Positions 27,743-36,649 of a DNA stretch of 64,000 nucleotides are shown piece after piece. A program made the position numbers and the translations under genes. The notes beneath the pieces are model-generated. The model searched no databases. It had not been told where the DNA came from and saw only the letters and a program-made list of their open reading frames with translations. How positions within the stretch are numbered: the first letter of the stretch is position 1; each line of letters begins with the position of its first letter. Source of the DNA: JAJFJD01 sp965228425 (lineage in GTDB: Bacteria > Pseudomonadota > Alphaproteobacteria > UBA8366); the NCBI GenBank assembly GCA_965228425.1, contig OZ245815.1, positions 3,348,001-3,412,000 of the forward strand, read 5' to 3'.

Positions 27743-28738
27743 ATGAACCGAGATACTGAACAATATTGCCATCGTCAGACCTTCCGGCGCGGCCTGAAGG
27801 CCGCGGCCGGCTTGGTCGCGCTGTGTGGGATGATTGCGGGCGGCCCCGCCGCCGCGGCGGAAGAGAAATCCACGACGCAGCCCGGCTCCCAATCCATCAA
27901 GATAACACCGCCGCCCATCAAAAATCGGGTCAATGTCGAGAAAGTCTATTACTCGCAGTTTGGCCTGATGGCGATGGCGACGCGCCAGCTGGCCCACGAG
28001 CGGCCCGGTACGCCGGATCTGTATTTCGTCGGGTTCGGCGGCGATGCCCACCAAGACGTATTCCTGCGCGAAGTGCAATCGGTCCGCAAGCTCTTCGACG
28101 AGCGCTTCGACACCAAGAACCGATCGGTTGTCCTGATCAACAATCCCAAGACCGTCACGAAGATTCCGCTCGCGAACAGTCATAATCTGCTCGCGGGACT
28201 CGACCGGGTATCCGGGATGATGAATATCGACGAAGACGTTTTATTCCTGTTCCTGACCTCGCATGGCACCCCGGATGTTCTATCGGTCAAGTTCAAGCCG
28301 ATGCGGATGAACGACCTGACTGCCAAAAACCTGAAATTCGTGCTCGACCGGTCGCGTATCAAGTGGCGCGTGATCGTCGTTTCGGCCTGTCATTCCGGCA
28401 GCTTTATCGACGATCTGAAAGACGAAAATTCGCTGATCATCACCGCGGCACGGGTCGACCGCGTGTCCTTTGGCTGCAGTCACGAGAACGACTGGACTTA
28501 CTTCGGCCGGGCCTATTTCGATCAGGCCTTGCGCGACACCTTCTCCTTTACGGATGCCTTCCCGCGTGCCGTCAAGACGGTCGGCAAGTGGGAAAAGGAG
28601 CAGAAGCTCGATCCGTCCCTGCCGCAAATTCACATCGGCGACGCCATCAAACCCAAGCTGCGCGAGATCGAAGCGCGCCTGAAAAAGCGCTTCAAAAGCG
28701 CGAAGGCGGGCGACGATGGGAAATCCTCGCCACAATAA
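27743..28738 (+). CDS. C13 family (legumain-like) cysteine peptidase, exported
   Basis: 331 residues from the ATG at 27743. A signal peptide spans about residues 1-38 (RRGLKAAAGLVALCGMIAGG, ending near AAAAEE). The peptidase domain shows YYSQFGLMAMATRQLA, DLYFVGFGGDAHQDVFLREV and the catalytic dyad: His-174 in FLTSHGTPD and Cys-216 in VVSACHSGSFIDDL. A basic tail (residues 295-331) ends the protein. C13 peptidases cut after Asn or Asp in known members. It lies directly behind the His-less membrane homologue, suggesting a working pair in the envelope (inference). Confidence 0.87.
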   Translation: MNRDTEQYCHRQTFRRGLKAAAGLVALCGMIAGGPAAAAEEKSTTQPGSQSIKITPPPIKNRVNVEKVYYSQFGLMAMATRQLAHERPGTPDLYFVGFGGDAHQDVFLREVQSVRKLFDERFDTKNRSVVLINNPKTVTKIPLANSHNLLAGLDRVSGMMNIDEDVLFLFLTSHGTPDVLSVKFKPMRMNDLTAKNLKFVLDRSRIKWRVIVVSACHSGSFIDDLKDENSLIITAARVDRVSFGCSHENDWTYFGRAYFDQALRDTFSFTDAFPRAVKTVGKWEKEQKLDPSLPQIHIGDAIKPKLREIEARLKKRFKSAKAGDDGKSSPQ

Positions 28739-28907
28739 CCGGCAACGCGCCCGCACGCCGTTCGGTTTGACGACCTTTTCGCTTTGTCTTGAGCGCCAGG
28801 GCCACCGCGAGTAAAACCGCGACAACCCACAAGATATCGTGGGTGTTTGTCTTAAAATCTACTGTATCATGCTTGCACCGGCCTCTCGCCGCCGTATAAT
28901 CGCGCCC

Positions 28908-30896
28908 ATGCCAGAGGATCTATTTTCAAGCGCGCCGAAGCGCAAATCGAAGAGTTATTCCGCAAAAGATATCGAAGTCCTGGAAGGCCTCGAACCGGTC
29001 CGCCGTCGCCCCGGCATGTATATCGGGGGCACGGACGAGCGCGCGATGCATCATCTCGCCGCCGAGGTTCTTGACAACGCGATGGACGAAGCGGTCGAGG
29101 GGCACGCCAGCCGGATCGAGATCGAACTCGACGCCAAGGGCTACGTGACGGTGCGCGACAACGGGCGCGGCATCCCCATCGACCCGCACCCGAAGTTCAA
29201 GAAGAAATCGGCGCTGGAAGTCATCCTGACCACGCTGCATTCGGGCGGCAAATTCTCCGGCAAGAATTACGAGACGGCGGGCGGCCTGCACGGCGTCGGC
29301 ATCTCGGTGGTCAACGCGCTGTCCGATGACCTGACGGTCGAGGTCGCGCGCGACCGCAAGCTTTACCGGCAGAACTACAGCCGCGGCAAACCGAAGGGCA
29401 AGCTCAAGGATTGCGGCGCGATCAAGAACCGGCGCGGCACCACGCTGACCTTCCATCCCGATCCAAAGGTGTTCGGCGAGAAGACGACCTTCCGTCCCGC
29501 CCAGCTGTTCCGGATGGCGCGGTCCAAGGCGTATCTGTTCCGCGGCGTCGAAATCCGCTGGAGCTGCGACCCCAAGCTGATCACCGGCAAGGACGACGAC
29601 ACGCCGCCCAAGGCGCAGCTGCACTTCCCGGGCGGCCTGCAGGACTACCTGGCGGCCACCATCGACGCACGCCCCACTGTCACGCCCAAGGCCTTCGCCG
29701 GGCGCGCCGACGGCAACGGCTCCGGCGGCAAGGTCGAATGGGCGATCTGCTGGCCACAGGACGAAGACGGCTTCGTCCATTCCTATTGCAACACGATCCC
29801 GACGCCGCAGGGCGGTAGCCACGAAAGCGCGCTGCGCACCGCGATGACGCGCGGCCTGAAGAATTTCGCCGAGATGTCCGGCGCCAAGAAGGCATCGTCG
29901 GTGACCGGCGACGATATCCTGGGCGGCGCCTGCGTCATGCTGTCGGTCTTCATTCCCGACCCGCAGTTCCAGGGCCAGACCAAGGAACGCCTGAACTCGC
30001 CCGACGCCGGCAAGCTGGTCGAGGCGAACCTGCGGGATCACTTCGAGCTATGGCTGTCCGGCGACCCGAAAACCGCCAACGACCTGCTGGAGCGGGTGCT
30101 GGAGCGCGCCGAGGAGCGGCAGCGCAAGCGCTCGTCCCGCGACCTGGCGCGCAAGAGCGCGACCCGCAAGCTCCGCCTGCCCGGCAAGCTGGCCGACTGC
30201 AGCAAGAACTCGTCGGAAGGCACCGAGCTGTTCATCGTCGAGGGCGATTCGGCCGGCGGCTCCGCGAAACAGGCGCGCAACCGCGTGACCCAGGCGATCC
30301 TGCCCCTGCGCGGCAAGATCCTGAACGTGGCCAGCGCCTCCGCCGACAAACTGAACGGCAACCAGGAACTCGCCGACATCATGCAGGCGCTGGGATGCGG
30401 CCGGCGCGGCGATTACGACGGGGACAAGCTGCGCTACGACCGCATCATCATCATGACCGACGCGGACGTGGACGGCGCGCATATCGCGGCGCTGCTGATG
30501 ACCTTCTTCTACCGCGAAATGCCGGGGCTGGTCCGGGACGGCCGCCTCTACCTCGCCATGCCGCCGCTCTACCGCCTGAACCAGGGCAGCACGACGGTCT
30601 ACGCCCGCGACGACGCGCACCGGGAAGAACTCGCCAAGACGGTGTTGAAGGGCAAGGCGAAGATCGAGGTCAGCCGCTTCAAGGGCCTCGGCGAGATGCC
30701 GCCGGCGCAGCTCAAGGAAACCACGATGAACCCGGAGACCCGCACCCTCCTGCAGGTCGGCATCCCGGACACCGAGGAAAAAGACCGCAGCCGCGACACC
30801 GCGAAGCTGGTCGAAAGCCTGATGGGCCGAAAGCCTGAGAAGCGCTACAAATACATTCAGGAAAACGCCGAGTTCGTGCGGGATTTGGACGTTTAA
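28908..30896 (+). CDS. parE: DNA topoisomerase IV subunit B
   Basis: 662 residues from the ATG at 28908 (MPEDLFSSAPKRKSKSYSA); upstream start codons lack support. The GHKL ATPase shows EVLDNAMDEAVEGHA, VRDNGRGIPIDPH and AGGLHGVGISVVNALS. The TOPRIM domain shows IVEGDSAGGSAKQARNR and ITMTD-like IMTDADVDGAHIAALLMTFF. The C terminus ends GRKPEKRYKYIQENAEFVRDLDV. ParE rather than GyrB is indicated by the short length without a long TOPRIM insert and by KNYETAGGLHGVG. It decatenates chromosomes together with ParC, which is not in the window. Confidence 0.95.
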   Translation: MPEDLFSSAPKRKSKSYSAKDIEVLEGLEPVRRRPGMYIGGTDERAMHHLAAEVLDNAMDEAVEGHASRIEIELDAKGYVTVRDNGRGIPIDPHPKFKKKSALEVILTTLHSGGKFSGKNYETAGGLHGVGISVVNALSDDLTVEVARDRKLYRQNYSRGKPKGKLKDCGAIKNRRGTTLTFHPDPKVFGEKTTFRPAQLFRMARSKAYLFRGVEIRWSCDPKLITGKDDDTPPKAQLHFPGGLQDYLAATIDARPTVTPKAFAGRADGNGSGGKVEWAICWPQDEDGFVHSYCNTIPTPQGGSHESALRTAMTRGLKNFAEMSGAKKASSVTGDDILGGACVMLSVFIPDPQFQGQTKERLNSPDAGKLVEANLRDHFELWLSGDPKTANDLLERVLERAEERQRKRSSRDLARKSATRKLRLPGKLADCSKNSSEGTELFIVEGDSAGGSAKQARNRVTQAILPLRGKILNVASASADKLNGNQELADIMQALGCGRRGDYDGDKLRYDRIIIMTDADVDGAHIAALLMTFFYREMPGLVRDGRLYLAMPPLYRLNQGSTTVYARDDAHREELAKTVLKGKAKIEVSRFKGLGEMPPAQLKETTMNPETRTLLQVGIPDTEEKDRSRDTAKLVESLMGRKPEKRYKYIQENAEFVRDLDV

Positions 30897-30962
30897 GCTT
30901 CCCCATCAAGACAAGCGCTCCCAATCAATGCGACAGTGTATTTACCGCATTCGGAGCATCGT

Positions 30963-31880
30963 TTGGCCACGCCTCACACCGACCGCCCATCGTCAACCGC
31001 GCCGCGCTGGACCGATCTCGCCCTGCTGTTGCTGCTCGCGACGCTCTGGGGATGCGCCTATACCTTCACCAAGATTGCCGTCGAGAGCATCCCGCCGCTG
31101 ACCATCGCGGCCGTGCGCGTCTCCGTCGCCGGGGCCTTGCTCGGCGTTTACATCGCCTACCGGGGCGAGCGCATTCCGCGCACGGCGGAGACATGGCGGC
31201 GGCTGTTCGTGCAAGGCTGCCTGAACAGCATCATTCCCTTCTCGCTGATCGCCTGGGGGCAGCAGCATATCGACAGCGGGCTGGCCGGCATCCTGAATGC
31301 CACGCCGCCGCTGTTCGTGCTGCTGATCACCTGGCTGTGGACCCGCCACGAACCGATCACCGGCCGCAAACTCGCGGGCGTGATCAGCGGATTGGCCGGC
31401 GTGACGCTGATCATCGGCGTGGACGCGCTGGGCGGCGTCGGCACGCATACGCTGGCGCAACTCGCCGTCACCGCGGCGAGCGTCTCCTACGCCGGGGCGG
31501 TGATCTACGGGCACCGGCTGTCGCACGTCTCGCCGGCCGCGACCGCGGCGGGCACGTTGGTCTGCGGCACGGTGATCCTGGTGCCGGCCAGCCTCGCCGT
31601 CGACGCGCCGTGGACGCTGACGCCAAGCCTGCAATCGCTTCTGGCCGTGGCGGCGTTGGCGGTCTTCTCGACCGGGGTGGCGTTGATGATCTATTTCCGG
31701 CTGCTGCGCACGCTCGGCTCGATGGGGCTGGCCAGCAACAGCTATCTGCGGGCGGGCATCAGCGTGCTGCTGGGCGTGGTCTTCCTCGGCGAGCAGCTCA
31801 CCGCGGCCGTGATCGGGGGATTGGTGCTGATCGTGGCCGGCGTCGCGGCGATCGTCGGTGTCGTCCGGCGCGGCGACTAA
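30963..31880 (+). CDS. DMT superfamily transporter (EamA family)
   Basis: 305 residues from a TTG at 30963, which has GGAG 6 bases upstream; a GTG at 30936 in the same frame is the alternative. Ten hydrophobic helices are arranged as two EamA repeats, the first opening LALLLLLATLWGCAYTFTKIAVE and the second around LAQLAVTAASVSYAGAVIYG. The Pro-containing segment AGILNATPPLFVLL is typical. Such proteins export amino acids or other metabolites; the substrate is unknown. Confidence 0.9.
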   Translation: MATPHTDRPSSTAPRWTDLALLLLLATLWGCAYTFTKIAVESIPPLTIAAVRVSVAGALLGVYIAYRGERIPRTAETWRRLFVQGCLNSIIPFSLIAWGQQHIDSGLAGILNATPPLFVLLITWLWTRHEPITGRKLAGVISGLAGVTLIIGVDALGGVGTHTLAQLAVTAASVSYAGAVIYGHRLSHVSPAATAAGTLVCGTVILVPASLAVDAPWTLTPSLQSLLAVAALAVFSTGVALMIYFRLLRTLGSMGLASNSYLRAGISVLLGVVFLGEQLTAAVIGGLVLIVAGVAAIVGVVRRGD

Positions 31881-31892
31881 ACTAGAATGCCG

Positions 31893-32267
31893 TTAGAAAC
31901 CACCGCCGCCGCCCGCGTCTCCGCCACCACCGCCGCCGCCGTCGAAGCCACCATCGAAGCCGCCGAGGTCGGCGCCGCCGGCATAGTCGCCGCCCATGCC
32001 GTCCTGCATCGTCGCGGGATCGCCGCCCTGGAACCCGACCCACATGACGTGGAACATCGCCACGTAACCGATCATGCGGGAGGTCTCGACCAGAGTATCT
32101 TCCTTCATCCCCTGCTTCGCCAACAGCCGTTTCCCGCGCCGGTGGGCGTCGAACATCAACCCGAACAGCAGCAACATCGGGATGATCGACCAAACGGCGG
32201 CCGGTTTCGCCGGCAGGAACACGAACAACACGGCAATGATTGCGATCAGTCCAACAAGCTTCAGCAT
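31893..32267 (-). CDS. Small membrane protein with Gly-rich C-terminal tail
   Basis: 124 residues. Two closely spaced hydrophobic segments (residues 4-18 and 24-39) precede a basic loop DAHRRGKRLLAKQG and a third moderately hydrophobic stretch (IGYVAMFHVMWVGF). The last 40 residues are almost entirely Gly with Asp and Phe, ending GGGGGF. Gly-rich tails ending in Phe are seen on some inner-membrane proteins, but I recognise no specific family. It converges on the transporter gene with 12 bases between stops. Confidence 0.75.
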   Translation of the reverse strand: MLKLVGLIAIIAVLFVFLPAKPAAVWSIIPMLLLFGLMFDAHRRGKRLLAKQGMKEDTLVETSRMIGYVAMFHVMWVGFQGGDPATMQDGMGGDYAGGADLGGFDGGFDGGGGGGGDAGGGGGF

Positions 32268-32446
32268 CGTCTGGTCCTTTCACGGCAGCGCACCGGAACC
32301 GGGCGCGAAACGGCGGAAACCCAATGACTTCCCGCTAGTTTACCACATTTCGGGCGAAGATGGCGGACTTCCTGTATTTCGCGGGACCCGGCGGGATACG
32401 CTACTGTGCTGGAACAACGCCGAAACACCTCGGAAGGAAACGCACC

Positions 32447-33211
32447 ATGGTCGACAGAAATACCGAACTCGCGAACAAGGTTGCCATCGTCACCGGCAGC
32501 GCCCGCAATATCGGCCGGTCGATCGCCGAGGAACTGGCCCGCGCCGGGGCGGCGGTCACGATCAACGCGGTCAGCGCCCTCGACCTCGCCGAGGAAGTCG
32601 CCGAGGGCATCAGATCCGACGGCGGACAAGCCATCGCGGTAAAAGCCGACATCACCGACGCCGCCGACGTGCAGCGCCTCGTCGACAGCACGGTCGAGGC
32701 GTTCGGCGGGCTCGACATCCTGATCAACAACGCCGCCGTGCGCACCAACGTGGACTTCACCGAGCTGACTTTTGAGGAATGGGAACGCTGCCGTGCGGTG
32801 GCACTCGACGGCGCGTTCCGCATGTGCATGGCCTCGGTCCCGCACATGATCGAGCGCGGCAGCGGCGCCATCGTCAGCATCGGCGGCATGAACGCCTACA
32901 AGGGCGTGCGCGGCGGTGCGCATAAATCGGCGGTCAAGGAAGGTATGAGCGGCATGGTGCGCGGCATGGTCTACGATCTCGGCGCGCATAACATCACCAC
33001 GAATATCGCGGTCGTCGGCCCCTTCGACACCGAGCGCAAGGGCGGCAGCGGCATGCAGAAAGTCGTCGACGCCAACCCCAACATCCCGATGGGACGCCGC
33101 GGCGGCCCGCAGGACATGGCCGACCTGGTCCGCTTTCTCGTCGGCCCCTACGCCACCTTCATCACGGGACAAACGATCCACGTGAACGGCGGCGCGCATA
33201 TGCCGCATTAG
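32447..33211 (+). CDS. SDR family protein with Lys in place of the catalytic Tyr
   Basis: 254 residues from the ATG at 32447, with GGAAGGAAA upstream. NAD(P)-binding TGSARNIGRSIAEELARAG, the NNAA motif (LDILINNAAV) and the catalytic Ser region IVSIGGMNAYKG are present. The usual YxxxK reads KSAVK when aligned without gaps (the helix after it matches normal SDRs), so the proton-donating Tyr is Lys. It ends with TGQTIHVNGGAH. It may be a reductase using altered chemistry or a non-catalytic binder. Neighbours give no pathway hint. Confidence 0.88.
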   Translation: MVDRNTELANKVAIVTGSARNIGRSIAEELARAGAAVTINAVSALDLAEEVAEGIRSDGGQAIAVKADITDAADVQRLVDSTVEAFGGLDILINNAAVRTNVDFTELTFEEWERCRAVALDGAFRMCMASVPHMIERGSGAIVSIGGMNAYKGVRGGAHKSAVKEGMSGMVRGMVYDLGAHNITTNIAVVGPFDTERKGGSGMQKVVDANPNIPMGRRGGPQDMADLVRFLVGPYATFITGQTIHVNGGAHMPH

Positions 33212-33322
33212 GGCGGCGGAATCGTTTCTGTATGCACTGACATCAACAAGCCCGAAATTCGATTTAATAGACTCAGGCACCCTTTACTAAACAAGACAAC
33301 GTAAACGGGATGGGCTGCTTTC

Positions 33323-33775
33323 ATGCGCGAGACTGATATCGAATACCTATTGAATCAGTTGGACGGAACAGGATCGGATCGCGAATTCGACGCCGTCAGC
33401 AAATTGAAGAAAAACCTCGCGAACGAATTGCCTGGATACTTGTTGTCAAAATATCGCTCTTCTAAATCCTGGCAACACCGCTGCTCTTGCGTGTACCACT
33501 CGATATCGTTCTCGAGAGAATCCTGCACTGCGCTTGAACTGGGATTGGAGGCTCTGTCGGACAGGTCAAAATACGTTCGCTATCGCGCCTGTATGTTGCT
33601 GGCCTGGTCGCTAAACAAAAAGGCGCTCCCACATCTGAGAGAGGCAGCGGCCGCGTGCAATGACAACCAGACCCAGGAAGACCTAAAAGCGGCCATAGAT
33701 GCGATAACATCTCAAAACAGTAACTTCTTTATCGACCGCGATCATTCCGGCCATATGACGCTGGAAATAAACTAG
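33323..33775 (+). CDS. HEAT-repeat-like hypothetical protein
   Basis: 150 residues, alpha-helical by composition. Two helix pairs look HEAT-like: ALELGLEALSDRSKYVRYRACMLLA-type residues at about 70-95, and KKALPHLREAAAACNDNQTQEDLKAAIDAI at about 100-130. Codon and base composition are clearly more AT-rich than the neighbours, a sign of recent transfer or weak selection. No ribosome-binding site stands out. A binding or scaffold role is possible, but no function can be assigned. Confidence 0.65.
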   Translation: MRETDIEYLLNQLDGTGSDREFDAVSKLKKNLANELPGYLLSKYRSSKSWQHRCSCVYHSISFSRESCTALELGLEALSDRSKYVRYRACMLLAWSLNKKALPHLREAAAACNDNQTQEDLKAAIDAITSQNSNFFIDRDHSGHMTLEIN

Positions 33776-33795
33776 CTCCTCATTCGGCTAAGAAA

Positions 33796-34512
33796 TCAGC
33801 GAACGGACGCCGTCGTATCCGGCTGTTTCCCGGCAATCTCCAGGATCATCTTCTTGAGGATCGCCTGGGCGAAGGTCTTGCGGCTTTCCGCCTTGATGAC
33901 GAAGGAGCCGGGGCCGCCGGTGACGTTGCCGCGGAAATAGGCGTCCAGGTTCGGCATGGTCGGGCGTTCGATGACCAGGCCGTTGATCGTGGTGCCGGTG
34001 GCGACGATCAAGTCGCGGACATACTCAACCGGACTGCCGAGCGTGTTGGGACCGTCGCCGGAAATGTCGATGACCCGGCGAATGCCCTTGAAGTTGTTCT
34101 TCTCGATCGACGTGGCGGCATAGGCGAGCGCGTCGCCGACCGCGTTGCCGCCGGGGCAGAACATCAGCGGCTGCGCCAGGATTTGTTTCCCGAAGGCCTC
34201 GGCGCTGGCCTTGTCGTGGACGCGGGTCCAGGGGACGCTGAGCCGCTCGCAACCATCCGCCGCGAATTCGATATAGGCGACGGCGATGGCGTTATGCAGG
34301 CCGCCGGTGATCGCCTCCAGCACGCGCTCGTTGCGCAGCGCGTCGAGATAGCCCTGGCGCTGCAGCTTGGTCTCGTCCTCGTCGATGCTGCCGGACGCGT
34401 CGACGACGAAGGCCAGCTCCAGGTCGACCGGCGCCGGGTCGGCCGCGACGGACGGCCCCGCGAGACCCAGGAACAGCAAGAGTGCGGCGACGCACCCGAT
34501 TCCACGCTTCAT
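33796..34512 (-). CDS. Secreted VWA-like protein, DUF1194 family
   Basis: 238 residues from the ATG at 34512, with GGGAGG 8 bases upstream. A signal peptide (MKRGIGCVAALLLFLGLAGPSVAA) is followed by a von Willebrand factor A fold with the metal-site motif DASGSIDEDE (DxSxS). VDISGDGPNTLGSPVEYVRD and GLVIERPTMPNLDAYFRGNV match the DUF1194 pattern. Two or more Cys residues (DGCERL, LMFCPGG) may form a disulfide. It is periplasmic, and the partner is unknown. It lies 14 bases past the end of argJ and may be read from the same message. Confidence 0.88.
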   Translation of the reverse strand: MKRGIGCVAALLLFLGLAGPSVAADPAPVDLELAFVVDASGSIDEDETKLQRQGYLDALRNERVLEAITGGLHNAIAVAYIEFAADGCERLSVPWTRVHDKASAEAFGKQILAQPLMFCPGGNAVGDALAYAATSIEKNNFKGIRRVIDISGDGPNTLGSPVEYVRDLIVATGTTINGLVIERPTMPNLDAYFRGNVTGGPGSFVIKAESRKTFAQAILKKMILEIAGKQPDTTASVR

Positions 34513-34526
34513 AGTCCACACCTCCC

Positions 34527-35714
34527 CTAAACGGCGACGGTATAGGCGGTGGCACGCCCCTCGCCGACGCCGACATCGACGGTCACATCGAGTCTATCGT
34601 CGTGCAAAACGTCCGCCTTGGCTACCATCGATCCATCGGTGAATTCGCCGTCGCGCATGGTCTGCACGCCGCCGATGCGCAGATCGAGCTTGCCTTGATC
34701 CACTGTCTCGGCGGCCATGCCGACCGCGGCGACGAACCGGCCGAGCGCCAATTGGTCGTCCTGCAGCACCATCCGGTGGATCATGCGGGATTCCCGGACA
34801 CTGGCGGCGATGCGGCGGGCGGCCTCGACGGTCTCGGCACCGTCCACGCAGATTCGGATCAATGTGCCGTCCTTCCGGCCGTCCTCCACGATCATCAGCG
34901 CCAGCCCGGCGAGCAGATCGCGCAGCTTGGCCCGGAAATCCTGGAGGCCCGGATCGGCAATGTCCCGGATCGCCGGATGGTCCGCCCCGGCGCCGGTAGC
35001 AAACAGCAGGATCGTGTCGTTGGTCGACTGCGTGTTGTCGACCGAGATCATGTTGTAGGTATCGGCCACCGCCTCCCGCAGCGCCGCCTGCAAGACATCG
35101 GTGGGGATCCGCGCATCGGTGAACAGGAAGCTCAGAGTCGTCGCCATCGACGGGGCGATCATGCTACTGCCCTTGGTGATGCCTTGCAGCGTGACCGGCA
35201 CGCCGCCGATTTCCGGCGCGACCCGCCCGGGTTTGGGATAACGATCGGTGGTCATGATCGCCGCCGCCGCCGCTTCCCAATTGTCCGGCGACAGGTCGGC
35301 ATGCGCGGCCTGTATCGCCGCCCCCATCTTATCCAGATCGATTTGCACGCCGATCTTGCCGGTCGAGGCGATGTAGACGTTGCCGGCGTCGCATCCCAAC
35401 AGGTCGCCTGCCTGCCCCGCCGTATACGCGACCGAGTCCTCGCCGCGCTTGCCGGTGAAGCAGTTCGCGTTGCCCGCGCCGACGACCAAGCCGCCCGGCG
35501 GCGCACCGCGTGCCAGCAGATCACGGGTCCAGCGTACCGGCGCGGCGGCGGTGGTGGATGTGGTGAGCACGCCCGCAACCGTGGTCCCCGGCTCGAAGGC
35601 GGCTATCAGCAGGTCCGGCCGGCCCGCATAGCCGATCCCCGACGCCGCCGTGCCGATCCGAACGCCCGGAATCGGCTTCAACGCGCCTTCCAGTTTCGGT
35701 GTTTCTTCGACCAT
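34527..35714 (-). CDS. argJ: Bifunctional glutamate N-acetyltransferase / amino-acid acetyltransferase (ArgJ family)
   Basis: 395 residues. ArgJ proproteins cut themselves before a Thr; here the site is ITKGSSMIAPSMATTLSF with Thr-192 as nucleophile. The alpha part includes LTTSTTAAAPVRWTRD and STGKIGVQI; the beta part includes SVDNTQSTNDT. It would transfer acetyl from N-acetylornithine to glutamate in arginine synthesis. The site reads SSMIAPS rather than the usual SGMIxPN, so it is a somewhat divergent member. No other arg gene adjoins it. Confidence 0.88.
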   Translation of the reverse strand: MVEETPKLEGALKPIPGVRIGTAASGIGYAGRPDLLIAAFEPGTTVAGVLTTSTTAAAPVRWTRDLLARGAPPGGLVVGAGNANCFTGKRGEDSVAYTAGQAGDLLGCDAGNVYIASTGKIGVQIDLDKMGAAIQAAHADLSPDNWEAAAAAIMTTDRYPKPGRVAPEIGGVPVTLQGITKGSSMIAPSMATTLSFLFTDARIPTDVLQAALREAVADTYNMISVDNTQSTNDTILLFATGAGADHPAIRDIADPGLQDFRAKLRDLLAGLALMIVEDGRKDGTLIRICVDGAETVEAARRIAASVRESRMIHRMVLQDDQLALGRFVAAVGMAAETVDQGKLDLRIGGVQTMRDGEFTDGSMVAKADVLHDDRLDVTVDVGVGEGRATAYTVAV

Positions 35715-35739
35715 CCGCTCCCTCGCTCTTTTCGTGTCT

Positions 35740-36441
35740 TTAACCTCGGCGGGTCAGCCAATCCCGCAGCATCGCCGTCGCGGCCACGGGCTGTTCCATC
35801 GTCGCCAGATGCCCGCAGTCCTCGATCACAGAGAGTCGCGCGCCCGGAATCGCCGCCGCCATCTCTTCATGCCGTTCCAGCGGGGTCAGACCGTCCTGCC
35901 GCCCGCAGAGCAGCAGCGTCGGTACTTGGATGGCCGCCAGATGCGGCCGGCTGTCGACTCGGCTCAGGATGGCCTTTTGCTGGCGCAGGAAGGCGTCCTT
36001 GCCGACCCGGCCCGCCATATCCATCACCGCACCGGTCAACGCCTCGTCGGTCAACCGGTCCGGATGCAGGAACAACGGCAGCAACCGGGGCGTCACGCCC
36101 TTGAACTTCCCGGTTTCCGCCAGCTTGATCAATTCCAGCCGGTTCTTGCGCTTGGCCGCGTCGTCGGCCACCGCGGCGGTGTCGAGCAAGGCGAGCTTGG
36201 TCACCCGCTGCGGCGCCTGCCGCATCACCTCCAGGCTGACATATCCGCCCATCGACAGTCCGGCCAGCGCAAATCGCTCGGGCGCGTCGGCCAAAACGGC
36301 CTCGGCCATGCCCGCCATCGAGTCCGCGTTCATGGTGTCACCGACGCGGATATCCGCAACATCCGCCAGATGCCGCGACTGGTGCGCCCACAGCGCAGCG
36401 TCGCAAAGCAGGCCGGGAACGAGGACGAGTGGGGTCTTCAT
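35740..36441 (-). CDS. Alpha/beta-fold hydrolase
   Basis: 233 residues. The nucleophile elbow is GLSMGG (Ser-63), the acid is in LLCGRQDGLTP and the catalytic His in VIEDCGHLATMEQP. The N terminus MKTPLVLVPGLLCDAALW provides the oxyanion-hole region. It resembles small esterases and MhpC/BioH-like hydrolases; the substrate is unknown. It lies 25 bases upstream of argJ on the same strand and is possibly co-transcribed. Confidence 0.9.
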   Translation of the reverse strand: MKTPLVLVPGLLCDAALWAHQSRHLADVADIRVGDTMNADSMAGMAEAVLADAPERFALAGLSMGGYVSLEVMRQAPQRVTKLALLDTAAVADDAAKRKNRLELIKLAETGKFKGVTPRLLPLFLHPDRLTDEALTGAVMDMAGRVGKDAFLRQQKAILSRVDSRPHLAAIQVPTLLLCGRQDGLTPLERHEEMAAAIPGARLSVIEDCGHLATMEQPVAATAMLRDWLTRRG

Positions 36442-36649
36442 GGCGGCGGTCGACAGGCCTTTCGGGATCGGACGAACGGTGCGACGGGCGGGTTCCTAAA
36501 ACACGTTACCCCGTGTCCAGAGGGTCAGCAATCCAACTCAAATGCCGGAATCCCGGAATAGGGCGTTGACTCGCCCCCAGTTATGCACACTATGCGGCAA
36601 GATTGCTTTTACCAGCCATTAACCATCAAGTGTCATAACACCGAAACTC

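Noticed and set aside
27743..27860. Twin-arginine (Tat) signal on the active C13 peptidase
   Set aside because: RRGLK resembles the motif but lacks the full S/T-RR-x-F-L-K pattern; an ordinary Sec signal explains the hydrophobic stretch equally well.
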